Origin: Deltaproteobacteria bacterium
GTDB lineage: Bacteria > Desulfobacterota > Desulfuromonadia > Desulfuromonadales > BM103
DNA: 64,000 bases
Assembly: GCA_024279915.1 (NCBI GenBank)
Contig: JAJRRB010000064.1
Coordinates: forward strand, 1-64,000
Direction: 5' to 3'
The position numbers and the translations under genes were made by a program. The notes below the pieces were generated by a model. It did not search any database. It was given only the letters and a program-made list of their open reading frames with translations, and was not told where the DNA came from. Shown here piece after piece: positions 9,142 to 19,134 of the stretch. Each line of letters opens with the position of its first letter. Positions within the stretch are counted from its first letter, which is position 1.

Positions 9142-9194
9142 GGGTCAGGGTTTCTCCTCAGAGGTGTTTTTGGGTCTTTTAGCAACAGGGCCGA

Positions 9195-9223
9195 ATGTTA
9201 GACAATCACATGTATAAATGCAA
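9195..9223 (-). promoter_or_regulatory. Possible sigma-70 promoter for ppiD
   Basis: On the minus strand TTGCAT and TAACAT are separated by 17 bp, giving a start site near 9188, about 47 nt before the ppiD ATG. The hexamers match the consensus only partly (3/6 and 4/6), so this is tentative. Confidence 0.3.
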
Positions 9224-9314
9224 CAGTTTTTCCTTTTATCTCTTGAAATGAGAGGGGTCTTTTGCTAGTGTTAACAACATTTTCCTGGCTTTAATCAGTC
9301 TACTTTCACTCTAA

Positions 9315-10397
<1,083 letters not shown>

Positions 10398-10490
10398 TTG
10401 GCTCCGGGAAGCACTGTCGTATACACTGTCATATATGGCCTGGGTTTCTCCAGGATAAAGTCTGTGGCAGCTATAATTCTGCAGCATCGA

Positions 10491-10515
10491 AAGAGGGCCT
10501 TAAGCCCTCTTTTTT
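10491..10515 (+). terminator. Intrinsic terminator between mreB and mreC
   Basis: AAGAGGGC / GCCCTCTT arms with a 5-nt loop, followed by a run of six T. It lies in the 132-bp gap after mreB and only 14 nt before the mreC start, so it should cap most mreB transcripts and leave mreCD-mrdA-rodA dependent on readthrough or on an internal promoter. Confidence 0.8.
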
Positions 10516-10529
10516 CGTAGGTAGAATCC

Positions 10530-11348
10530 ATGTGGGAATGGTGGCGTAAAAATAAACCTCTATTACTTGGTGGCGTACTCCTGCTGGTCGCGCTGCTCTG
10601 GTATTCGGTCAATCTGCGGCAACAGGATGAGACGAACTTCCTGGAGAATGTCGTATTGCGCGTAACCGGTCCGATACAGTCTGGTCTTGACGAGATGATT
10701 AACGGTACTGCAGATACCTGGGGTCATTATCTTTACCTTATAGACACTGCCGAAGATAATCGGCAACTGATCGACGAAAACCGTACTTTGCGTGCTGTAT
10801 TGACAGAGAGCGATGAGGTGCGCCTGGAAAACGAACGTCTGCGCCGGCTGCTTGAGTTTAAGGAAACGCAGGAGATTGCCACGTTGCCAGCCCTGGTTAT
10901 TGCCGAGGACGCTTCCAGTTGGTTCCGTACTGTCACAATTGACAAGGGCAGTGATCAGGGTGTCACAGAAGGATTGCCGGTAGTTGTGGCTGAAGGTGTT
11001 GTTGGCCGTGTCGTACGTAGCAGCCCGCGATATTCCAGGGTCTTGCTGATAACTGATGCCTCCTCAGCCGTTGCGAGTCTGCTACAGGATAATCGTGCCC
11101 GCGGTGTTTGTCGGGGACAAGGCGAGCAATTGGTCTTCGATTTCGTGCTGCGCCTGGAAGATGTGAAGATAGGTGACCGGGTAGTGACCAGCGGCATGGG
11201 CGGTATTTTCCCGAAGGGGCTGGTAATTGGTCAAATTAAAAGTGTTGTTCGACAGGAATTTGGTCTTTTTCAGGAGATCAAAGTGGATCCAGCGGTTGAC
11301 TTTTCTCACCTTGAAGAAGTTCTGGTGCTATTGCGGAGCCCTCAATGA
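10530..11348 (+). CDS. mreC: Rod shape-determining protein MreC
   Basis: Bitopic periplasmic scaffold of the elongasome. There is one N-terminal transmembrane helix (about residues 9-27, LLLGGVLLLVALLWYSV), a coiled coil (about 65-112, including ENRTLRAVLTESDEVRLENERLRRLLEF), and the beta-barrel MreC core (VTIDKGSDQGVTEGLPVV, GVVGRVVRSSPRYSRVLLITDASSAV cut into strands). Length 272 is typical. Its stop overlaps the mreD start by 4 nt. The terminator after mreB suggests partly separate expression from mreB. Confidence 0.95.
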   Translation: MWEWWRKNKPLLLGGVLLLVALLWYSVNLRQQDETNFLENVVLRVTGPIQSGLDEMINGTADTWGHYLYLIDTAEDNRQLIDENRTLRAVLTESDEVRLENERLRRLLEFKETQEIATLPALVIAEDASSWFRTVTIDKGSDQGVTEGLPVVVAEGVVGRVVRSSPRYSRVLLITDASSAVASLLQDNRARGVCRGQGEQLVFDFVLRLEDVKIGDRVVTSGMGGIFPKGLVIGQIKSVVRQEFGLFQEIKVDPAVDFSHLEEVLVLLRSPQ

Positions 11349-11881
11349 GCCGGACTTTAATCTATCTTGCCATGGCGGGTGTTGCTGTTGTATTGCAGAC
11401 CGTAGTTTTCCCCGTGCTGTTACAAGGATATTATAAGCCGGATCTTCTCCTGATTCTGGTGGTCTATCTCGGCCTGCATGAAGAGTCCCGCCGTGGCGGA
11501 CTGCTGGTTTACCTGCTGGGCTGGGCTTACGACGGTGTTGCTGGAGGCTATCCGGGGCTCAACGGATTTGTCTTGTTTGGTGTTTTTCTGGCGGTTCGTG
11601 GCATTGTAAGCCGGGTCAACACCGAAAGCTCACCGCTGCTACTGTTGTTGGTGCTTGCCGGTACTGCTCTACAGTTTGTTATGATGGCATTCGCGCTTGA
11701 TTTTTTCAGTCAGACGACACAGATATGGTCACAAATGACCTGGCAGTTGCCTGTGCAATTAATGTTGAATTTTATTGCAGCCCTGATCCTCTTGCGCTTG
11801 GTCCTCTGGCTTCAGCGTACATTTATGCCGCGCAAGACCCTGCCCGGCTTGCGTAAGCTTGATAGCCGTTATGAGTCTTAA
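11345..11881 (+). CDS. mreD: Rod shape-determining protein MreD
   Basis: Small polytopic inner-membrane protein (178 residues, about five or six hydrophobic helices) of the elongasome. The family pattern of an acidic/glycine motif after the second helix (GWAYDGVAGGYPGLNGFVLF) is visible. The start overlaps the mreC stop (ATGA) and its 3' end overlaps the mrdA start, so mreC, mreD and mrdA are translationally coupled. Assignment rests mainly on position and membrane pattern, both characteristic. Confidence 0.92.
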   Translation: MSRTLIYLAMAGVAVVLQTVVFPVLLQGYYKPDLLLILVVYLGLHEESRRGGLLVYLLGWAYDGVAGGYPGLNGFVLFGVFLAVRGIVSRVNTESSPLLLLLVLAGTALQFVMMAFALDFFSQTTQIWSQMTWQLPVQLMLNFIAALILLRLVLWLQRTFMPRKTLPGLRKLDSRYES

Positions 11882-13748
11882 CCCGTCTCCAGAAGAAACT
11901 CCTGGCCTGCGTCGGCGCTTTATCATTTCTTCGTTACTCGTCGTCGGCATCTTCTTTGTATTGGCTCTGCGTCTGTGGTATCTGCAGATTCTTGGTGTTG
12001 ATCATTACCGTAATCTATCCGAACGCAACCGAATTCGCCATGTTGCCATTCGGGCACCGCGCGGTGCCATCTTTGATCGTCACGGGATTTTGCTGGTGGA
12101 TAACCGTCCAGCATTTACTGTCTCAGCTCTGCGTCAGGGAGTCGATGATCGCAAACAGCTCTTTTCCCGCCTGGGAGGGTTGCTCGAAATTGATAATGAG
12201 CAGCTTGAGGAGCGTTGGCAGGCAGGGCAAGGCTTGCCGCGTTATCGACCGCTCCCTCTGCTTGAAGATGTCGGTCGTCAAGCGATGGAAAAGGTGCAGG
12301 AGAATTCTGTCGATCTCCCAGGCATCATGGTCGAAGTGAAACCGCTTCGAGATTATCCTTTCGGTGAGATGGCGGCCCACCTGTTCGGCTATCTCGGCGA
12401 AGTGACGGAAGACGAACTGCGGCAGTCAGCATATTCAAGTTATCATTCGGGAGAAATGGTCGGCAAGACTGCTCTGGAGCGCATGTTTGAAGAGAAGTTG
12501 CGAGGTACTGCCGGGCAGAAACGCATTGAAGTCAATGTGCGGGGCCGTGAATTGCGTCAGCTGACCACACGCAATCCTCTTCCTGGACAGCGTCTGTACC
12601 TGACTATTGATGCCAGACTCCAGCAAGCCGCTGAAACGGCTCTTACCGACAAAGCTGGAGCCGTTGTCGTCCTTGATGTAAACAATGGAGAAGTTTTGGC
12701 CTTTGTCAGTAAACCTACATTTGATCCCGCCTGGTTTGCACGCGGAGTCAGTGGTGATGAGTGGCGGGAATTGATCAACAATCCGCGGCATCCGATGACC
12801 AACAAGGTCTTGCGCGGCCAGTATCCACCAGGGTCAACGTTCAAAATGGTTGTGGCCCTTGCGGCTCTTGAAACCGGATCTGTGACCCCTTCGACTACGT
12901 TCCAGTGCAACGGCATCTTCAAACTCGGCAAGAGTTATGAATACCGCTGCTGGAAGAAAAGAGGTCATGGAACTGTCGATCTGCATAAAGCCATTAAGGA
13001 AAGCTGTGATGTCTGGTTTTACCAAGCCGGGCTTGAAACCGGTATCGATCAGATCGCCAGTGCCGCACAGCGATTTGGTCTTGGCAAAAAAACCGGATTT
13101 CTGTTTGGTGGGGAACGCTCAGGATTGATTCCGACACGATCGTGGAAGAAAAAACGATTCGGTACCAGCTGGTACAATGGTGAAACGGTGATTACCTCAA
13201 TCGGCCAGGGTTTTGTGCTGGCAACCCCATTGCAACTGGCGTCGATGACTGCTGCCATAGCCAATGGTGGTACCGTCTGGAAGCCACAGATTGTCCAGAA
13301 AATTGTCAATCTTGAGGGCGATGCCGACTGGCTGCTCACACCGGAAAAACTCATTGAAACGGCCTGGTCTGAAAAATCGCTGCAGGCGGTGCGAGGTGCC
13401 ATGGAGTCAGTTGTCAATGATGTCGGTGGCACGGCATGGCGCAGTCAATTGAAAAATGTCCGGTTTGCAGGCAAGACGGGTACGGCCCAGGTTGTCAAAC
13501 GCAAATCTGACGAAGAGGGAGAACAAGCCAAGGATGACGAGGTAATCCCCTATCAATACCGGGATCATGCTCTCTTTGTCTCCTATGCACCGGCGGATAA
13601 ACCACAAATCGCTGTTGCTGTGGTTGTTGAACATGGTGGTCACGGTTCAAGTGCCGCCGCACCCGTTGCCAAAGCCGTGTATGAAGCTTATTTCGCCAAT
13701 ACCACTGTTAACAACGACACTGTACGGAAAGTCGCTAGCGGAGACTGA
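11871..13748 (+). CDS. mrdA: Penicillin-binding protein 2 (elongation transpeptidase)
   Basis: Class B PBP that cross-links lateral-wall peptidoglycan with RodA. N-terminal transmembrane anchor (about residues 20-40), dimerisation/pedestal domain (RAPRGAIFDRHGILLVDNRPAF), then transpeptidase motifs in order: SXXK as PPGSTFKMV, SXN as KESCDVWF (SCD), and KTG as GKTGTAQV. Length (about 625) matches PBP2. An in-frame TTG at 11859 exists, but ATG 11871 gives the usual short cytoplasmic tail; it overlaps the mreD 3' end. rodA follows after 3 bp. Confidence 0.96.
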   Translation: MSLNPSPEETPGLRRRFIISSLLVVGIFFVLALRLWYLQILGVDHYRNLSERNRIRHVAIRAPRGAIFDRHGILLVDNRPAFTVSALRQGVDDRKQLFSRLGGLLEIDNEQLEERWQAGQGLPRYRPLPLLEDVGRQAMEKVQENSVDLPGIMVEVKPLRDYPFGEMAAHLFGYLGEVTEDELRQSAYSSYHSGEMVGKTALERMFEEKLRGTAGQKRIEVNVRGRELRQLTTRNPLPGQRLYLTIDARLQQAAETALTDKAGAVVVLDVNNGEVLAFVSKPTFDPAWFARGVSGDEWRELINNPRHPMTNKVLRGQYPPGSTFKMVVALAALETGSVTPSTTFQCNGIFKLGKSYEYRCWKKRGHGTVDLHKAIKESCDVWFYQAGLETGIDQIASAAQRFGLGKKTGFLFGGERSGLIPTRSWKKKRFGTSWYNGETVITSIGQGFVLATPLQLASMTAAIANGGTVWKPQIVQKIVNLEGDADWLLTPEKLIETAWSEKSLQAVRGAMESVVNDVGGTAWRSQLKNVRFAGKTGTAQVVKRKSDEEGEQAKDDEVIPYQYRDHALFVSYAPADKPQIAVAVVVEHGGHGSSAAAPVAKAVYEAYFANTTVNNDTVRKVASGD

Positions 13749-13751
13749 TCG

Positions 13752-14849
13752 ATGTTTGATAGACGTCTTATCACACACTTCAACTGGATCTACCTGCTGC
13801 TGATTCTACTGATTTCAGCCATCGGCATTGCCAACATGTTCAGTGCCACTTCATCCTGGACCACGGCAGTGCAGCCGGTTTACATCAAACAACTCTACTG
13901 GCTGGGGCTTGGTGTGCTGATTGTTGCCTTGGTCTGTGTCTTCGACTACCGTCATCTGGAGTACCTGAGCTTTTCCTTGTACGGCGGCAATCTATTGCTC
14001 CTGGTGCTGGTGCTGGCTATTGGCAAAACCAGTATGGGGGCCACCCGCTGGATCAGTCTGGCCGGATTTAATGTGCAGCCGAGCGAGATCATGGAGATCG
14101 TGATCATTATCGCTCTGGCACGTTATCTCAGCGAGACAGAACATCTGCGCGGCTTCTCTTTACGTGAGTTGATCATCCCCGGATTGATCCTTGGCGTTCC
14201 GGCTCTGTTGATTATGAAACAGCCGGATCTGGGCACTGCCCTGTTGGTATTGTGTATCGGTGGCACTATGGCCCTGTTTGCCGGGATACGGCGTTCCTCC
14301 CTGCTCTTTCTGGCGGCCTCTGGACTTGCCGCAGTTGGTGGTGGTTGGTTCTTGTTGCATGACTACCAGAAACGACGGATTCTGACCTTTCTTGATCCGG
14401 AGCGGGACCCCCTTGGTGCCGGGTACCACATTATTCAGTCAAAAATCGCAGTGGGTAGTGGTGGTTTCAAAGGCTTGGGTTTCATGAAGGGAACTCAATC
14501 ACAGCTTTCCTTCCTGCCGGAACGTCATACTGATTTCGCCTTCTCGGTTTTTGCCGAGGAGTGGGGCTTGGCTGGCTGTCTACTCCTCTTGGGACTCTAC
14601 TGCCTGATTGTGCTCTGGGGGCTGCACATCGCCCTGCGTTCCAATGATCGCTTCGGCATGTACCTCGCCATCGGTGTCTCAGCCATGCTTTTCTGGCACA
14701 TCGTAGTTAACCTCGGCATGGTTATTGGCTTGTTGCCGGTTGTTGGCGTCCCTTTACCGCTCTTCTCATATGGCGGGACGAGTATGATTACGACGATGAC
14801 TGGGATTGGCATACTTATGAATGTGGAGTTGCGGCGGTTTATGTTTTAA
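13752..14849 (+). CDS. rodA: Peptidoglycan glycosyltransferase RodA (SEDS family)
   Basis: SEDS-family polymerase of the elongasome with about ten transmembrane helices. Family signatures are present: KTSMGATRWISLAGFNVQPSE (periplasmic loop, split here), KQPDLGTALLVL, FLPERHTDFAFSVFAEEWG and PVVGVPLPLFSYGGTSM. Length 365 is normal. It is directly downstream of mrdA, its obligate partner, and ends the shape cluster. Confidence 0.96.
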   Translation: MFDRRLITHFNWIYLLLILLISAIGIANMFSATSSWTTAVQPVYIKQLYWLGLGVLIVALVCVFDYRHLEYLSFSLYGGNLLLLVLVLAIGKTSMGATRWISLAGFNVQPSEIMEIVIIIALARYLSETEHLRGFSLRELIIPGLILGVPALLIMKQPDLGTALLVLCIGGTMALFAGIRRSSLLFLAASGLAAVGGGWFLLHDYQKRRILTFLDPERDPLGAGYHIIQSKIAVGSGGFKGLGFMKGTQSQLSFLPERHTDFAFSVFAEEWGLAGCLLLLGLYCLIVLWGLHIALRSNDRFGMYLAIGVSAMLFWHIVVNLGMVIGLLPVVGVPLPLFSYGGTSMITTMTGIGILMNVELRRFMF

Positions 14850-14896
14850 ACCCCAGTTGTCAGCCTCCAGCCATATAGTCTGATATACTCTCATTT

Positions 14897-15931
14897 ATGA
14901 ATTCCCATCCAGCAAAATTCTGGGAAGCAACCGGAAATGATAAGGTGCGTTGTAACCTGTGTCGCTTTCACTGCCTGATAGCTGACGGTCGACGTGGCCG
15001 TTGCGGTGTTCGGGAGAATCGAAGAGGGCTACTCTATTCTCTGGTTTATGGACACACTGTCGCCGAGAACATTGACCCGATCGAGAAAAAGCCGCTCTAT
15101 CATTTCCATCCAGGTTCTAAAAGCCTGTCGCTTGCCACCGTCGGTTGCAACTTCCGTTGTCTGCACTGTCAAAACCACCAGATCTCCCAGTGGCCGCACG
15201 AGCATGATGGTGTCCCCGGCACGGAACTCTCGCCTCAAGAGGTTGTTCGACATGCCGTAGAGAGCGGTTCGGCAAGTATCGCCTATACTTATACTGAACC
15301 GACCATCTATTTTGAATACGCTTTCGATACCGCGGTTCTGGCCAGAGCGGCCGGAATTAAAAACGTTTTTGTGACTAATGGCTATATAACCACCGAAGCG
15401 CTTGAGTCTATTGCCCCATATCTAGATGCAGCTAATGTCGATCTCAAAGGTTTTTCGGACAAGGCTTATCGAGAGGTTACCGGTGCTTCACTCAACGGTG
15501 TCCTTGATTGCTTGCGCGATTATCGTCGGCTGGGTATCTGGCTCGAAGTGACCACCCTTGTGATTCCGGGTCATAATGACAGTGAGGAAGAGTTACAACA
15601 GATTGCGACTTTTATTGCAGATGAACTCGGTCGCGATGTCCCTTGGCATATTTCTGCGTTCTACCCGACCTACAAAATGCTCGATCGGCCACCGACGGCA
15701 GCTGTAACTTTGTCCTTGGCTCGCGATCTTGGCCGACAGGCTGGCTTGAAGTATGTCTACCTGGGTAATGTTGATCAGGCTGGTGGTGGGGATACGATCT
15801 GTCCAGGTTGTGGACAGACGGTTATTCGACGTCAGCGTCTGCAATTTATAGCGACGGAATTGACAGGTAATTGCTGCAAATATTGCCAGTATGAGATTGC
15901 TGGCGTTCGCTTGTCTGAACCTTTATGCTAA
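14897..15931 (+). CDS. amrS: AmmeMemoRadiSam-system radical SAM protein (AmrS)
   Basis: Radical SAM enzyme of the family formerly annotated as PflA-like. The cluster motif is CNFRCLHC (CxxxCxxC, residues about 80-87). An N-terminal zinc-type cysteine group is seen (CNLCRFHC plus GRCGVREN), and further cysteines near the C-terminus (CPGCGQTV, CCKYCQYEI) match this family. The system is defined by co-occurrence with AMMECR1 and MEMO proteins; neither is encoded nearby. The substrate is not established. It starts 47 bp after rodA in the same direction; no clear ribosome site is seen. Confidence 0.87.
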   Translation: MNSHPAKFWEATGNDKVRCNLCRFHCLIADGRRGRCGVRENRRGLLYSLVYGHTVAENIDPIEKKPLYHFHPGSKSLSLATVGCNFRCLHCQNHQISQWPHEHDGVPGTELSPQEVVRHAVESGSASIAYTYTEPTIYFEYAFDTAVLARAAGIKNVFVTNGYITTEALESIAPYLDAANVDLKGFSDKAYREVTGASLNGVLDCLRDYRRLGIWLEVTTLVIPGHNDSEEELQQIATFIADELGRDVPWHISAFYPTYKMLDRPPTAAVTLSLARDLGRQAGLKYVYLGNVDQAGGGDTICPGCGQTVIRRQRLQFIATELTGNCCKYCQYEIAGVRLSEPLC

Positions 15932-16011
15932 ATTCATTTATCTGACCTTCTCTCTGGTTTTACACGTATTCAATTGCATTCCCGAAACACCACCGCTAAC
16001 ATCCCACCACT

Positions 16012-16821
16012 ATGACCACTGATTTTCTCGAATACCTCATGGAAGACCCACTGGAGATTGAACGCCAGGAGCGTAAGACCGATCCGGGTGCGGTGCTGGC
16101 ACAAGCACAATGGGCTGGGATTTCTGCCGGGATGCGTGTTGCTGATATCGGTTGCGGGCCAGGTCTGACATCAAGCATCCTGCTGGATGCAGTTCAGCCT
16201 GGGGGGCAGGTGGTTGGCGTCGATTTCTCGGCAGAGCGTATCCAACATGCTAAAAATAGATACCAGCGGGATGGGCTGTTTTTTCAACAAGAGGATTTTT
16301 TTGGTGATCTTACAGAACTGGGTACTTTTGATTTTGTCTGGGCCCGTTTTGTACTCGAGTTCCACCGCAGTCGCGCAGCTGAGCTGGTCGCAAAGCTTAG
16401 CCGTCTGGTTCGCTCTGGGGGGGTACTCTGTCTTGTCGATCTTGATTATAACTGCCTGAGTCATGCCGGATTGCCTGAACGGGTGAATGCAACCATTCAG
16501 GATGTTGTCAAAGGATTGGAGACAAACTCTGATTTCGACCCCTATGCGGGACGTTATCTGTATGAACACCTCTTTGATCTTGGCTACCAGGATATTTGTC
16601 TTGATATGACCAGTCACCACCTTATCTATGGTGAGCTGGATGAGGTGGAACGCTACAACTGGGAGCGTAAGGTGCTCGTTGCCGCCAAACGCTCCGGTTG
16701 TGATTTTAACCGTTACCAGGGTGATTTCGATGCGTTTGCCAAAGAATTTACCACTTCATTCAAAAAATCCCGTCGCTTTACCTACACACCTCTCATTTCC
16801 TGTTGCGGGAAAAAACCTTAA
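16012..16821 (+). CDS. Class I SAM-dependent methyltransferase, substrate unknown
   Basis: Rossmann-fold methyltransferase of about 269 residues. Motif I is VADIGCGPGLTS, followed by the acidic strand-2 end VVGVDFS, motif for strand 4 FDFVWARFVLEF, and the strand-5 LVDLDYN. The methyl acceptor cannot be inferred. It lies between amrS (same strand) and the convergent HD-GYP gene, whose 3' end is 39 bp away. Confidence 0.8.
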   Translation: MTTDFLEYLMEDPLEIERQERKTDPGAVLAQAQWAGISAGMRVADIGCGPGLTSSILLDAVQPGGQVVGVDFSAERIQHAKNRYQRDGLFFQQEDFFGDLTELGTFDFVWARFVLEFHRSRAAELVAKLSRLVRSGGVLCLVDLDYNCLSHAGLPERVNATIQDVVKGLETNSDFDPYAGRYLYEHLFDLGYQDICLDMTSHHLIYGELDEVERYNWERKVLVAAKRSGCDFNRYQGDFDAFAKEFTTSFKKSRRFTYTPLISCCGKKP

Positions 16822-16860
16822 GATTCAGCCTTCAGCTTACTGATAACTGATCACTGTTTC

Positions 16861-19134
16861 CTAGTGAAGAAGTCCATCCTCAACTTGCTCTATAAAGTTA
16901 TGCAATGTTTCTTCCGTTGGCTTATCCATCTTGGTAAAGAGCAGCCCATTGCCAGAAGGGAAGTCCGGTTTGGACTTCTTGCAACCGTTGTTGGTCCAGA
17001 CCACCTTCGCCAGCGCTTCAATCGGAGGCATGTCCAAACCTGGCAGAGTGAAATGCAATTTGATCAAAGTGCCTTCCTGAACAGGCTGCGCAACACTTAC
17101 AAACATCCCACTGGTACTCAGATCTTCCGATAAGCCGTTGGTCGCATGATTATTGCTATGTAAGGAAACATTGGTGCGACAGGCGACTCTGCGTGGCCGG
17201 CTGGTCTCGTTATCGTGCTGCGGACCCTGTTGTTTCTGATGGTAACGGATGAAGGATTCAACAATCTGGGAGTCAAAGCGGGTGCCGCTATGTTGCCGGA
17301 GTAACTGGTAGGCAATTTCCGTAGGCATGGGCTCACGATAGTGGCGCTTGGATGTAATCGCTTCGAAGAAATCGGCAACCGAGATGATCAATGCTCCGAG
17401 TGGGATGTCGTCACCTTTCAGTCCCCATGGGTAACCACTGCCGTCGATGTTTTCGTGGTGGGCGCCAGCAATCGCTGGGATGTTGTGGTAAATCCCTTCA
17501 AAATTGATTCCTTCGAGGATGCTTTGCGTCTTTAGCGTATGGGTTTTGACGATGTCGTATTCCTCTTCAGTCAGCGGGCCTTCTTTTTTGAGGATGGCAT
17601 CCGGCACGCCAATTTTGCCATAATCGTGGAGCAGTGCTGCGACCCGGATTCGTTCGGTCTCCTCTTCGCTGACATTGAGGGCTTCGCAGATACCAACAGC
17701 GTATTCAGTGACCTTGATACTATGACCTGCGGTCAGTGGATCGCGGGCGTCAATGGTTGCAGCCAGAACTTCCAGGGTTGAATGGAACTGGCGCTCCTTG
17801 GTATTCAGCAAGTCGGCGTTGCGGATGCTGATCCCCAGCATCGGGGCAATCCCCATCAATAAACTGACATCACTTTGCTGGAGTTGCCGCTGCGATTTGA
17901 GGTTGTCGACTGCAAGCAGACCAATCGATTTGCCTTCGCAGATAATTGGACAACAGATAAACGAATGGGCACCGAGTTTTTCAATTAAAGAGTAACTACG
18001 CTGGGAAAGCTTGCCTTGCAGATCCTTGACATCGTCGATCAAAAACGGACGCTGGTCGTGGAAAGCGACTACGAAAACTCCGCGTGAGCTCGGTTTGTTG
18101 AGGTCGAATGCGATGCTGTTGAGCATCTGCAGTTGATCGCTGGAGTATCCAAAACCGGTGCGATAGAACAATTTGTCGCATTCCTGATTGGTCAGCATGA
18201 TCATGCCACGGTCGCAATCAAGGCGGTTTTCCAGAACCTGGAGGACATTGGCAAGGATCTCATCTACCTCGGTAGGGGCACTGATGGCCTGGCCAATTTC
18301 ATTGTTCATCAGGGAGTTGCTGTAGTTGATATTCATCTGTTCGATCAACTTCTCGCTTGAATCGAACAAATTGTCGAGACTGCGACGCAGTTCCAGGGCC
18401 TCTTTGGTCCGTGCCACATAGGCCAGGGAGGCAAAGATCGCCACGGATGCAGGTAGCAGAGTTTGTGTCGCAATCAACGGGTTCCAGAAGGCCGTTGCAA
18501 CGTATGCGCCGGTCAGGGCGAAGGCAGAGATGTCGCGGGTTCTCCCCCAGCGGTCGGCCGCTGAAAGCTGCCAGCTGATGACATAGCGACAATGTCGACC
18601 ACCATCGAAAAGGCATTCCGTGTGTTCGATAACCGGCATGTTGTTGTTAAACATCATGCAGATGGCTTCAAAAAACCCCATGCGGTTTTCGCATTGAAAT
18701 AACTGTTCTTCTATGCCCGGATTAGGTGTGACGATGATTTCGACGCTGTTGTCAGTGAGTCGGTGGGATGTATACAGGGAAGATCGGGTAAACTTGCTCG
18801 ATGCGTTGCGGATCAGGCCGAAGGCGTGGGCAGGGCCAACCAGACCGAGAATATACTGACGCATGGCACCAATCGCCTCTGGTGATGCCGAATATCTGCC
18901 TGCTTCACGGGCAATCTGGACATTGCCAGTGATCTCAACTGCCTTTTCATAGAAACGATTGATTTGTAACTGAGTGAACCAGTGTGACTGGTCAGCAACC
19001 TCGTAACCTTGCATGTCAGCATATCCCAGTGCTATGCCTGCATCGATATCAGGGTGCTGTTTTTTTAGCAGCTTGATGTAGGTGTCGATAATCCGGCTGT
19101 TGTACAGCAGGTCTTTAGAAAATTTTGGGGTCAT
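16861..19134 (-). CDS. V4R-like / GAF / HD-GYP / PilZ protein (c-di-GMP phosphodiesterase)
   Basis: Multidomain signalling protein predicted to hydrolyse cyclic di-GMP. The N-terminal region (about 1-195) ends in CLFDGGRHCRYVISW, similar to V4R/XylR_N-type sensor domains. Two hydrophobic segments lie at about 205-245, a GAF domain at about 285-440, and HD-GYP at about 455-620, with HD at 503-504 (LLHDYGKIG) and GYP at 567-569 (DGSGYPWG). A C-terminal PilZ-like domain (RPRRVACRTNVSLHSNN, LSEDLSTSGMFV) could bind the same nucleotide as a feedback input. Its start overlaps the stop of the large PilZ gene upstream by 4 nt, so the pair is translationally coupled. Confidence 0.88.
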   Translation of the reverse strand: MTPKFSKDLLYNSRIIDTYIKLLKKQHPDIDAGIALGYADMQGYEVADQSHWFTQLQINRFYEKAVEITGNVQIAREAGRYSASPEAIGAMRQYILGLVGPAHAFGLIRNASSKFTRSSLYTSHRLTDNSVEIIVTPNPGIEEQLFQCENRMGFFEAICMMFNNNMPVIEHTECLFDGGRHCRYVISWQLSAADRWGRTRDISAFALTGAYVATAFWNPLIATQTLLPASVAIFASLAYVARTKEALELRRSLDNLFDSSEKLIEQMNINYSNSLMNNEIGQAISAPTEVDEILANVLQVLENRLDCDRGMIMLTNQECDKLFYRTGFGYSSDQLQMLNSIAFDLNKPSSRGVFVVAFHDQRPFLIDDVKDLQGKLSQRSYSLIEKLGAHSFICCPIICEGKSIGLLAVDNLKSQRQLQQSDVSLLMGIAPMLGISIRNADLLNTKERQFHSTLEVLAATIDARDPLTAGHSIKVTEYAVGICEALNVSEEETERIRVAALLHDYGKIGVPDAILKKEGPLTEEEYDIVKTHTLKTQSILEGINFEGIYHNIPAIAGAHHENIDGSGYPWGLKGDDIPLGALIISVADFFEAITSKRHYREPMPTEIAYQLLRQHSGTRFDSQIVESFIRYHQKQQGPQHDNETSRPRRVACRTNVSLHSNNHATNGLSEDLSTSGMFVSVAQPVQEGTLIKLHFTLPGLDMPPIEALAKVVWTNNGCKKSKPDFPSGNGLLFTKMDKPTEETLHNFIEQVEDGLLH

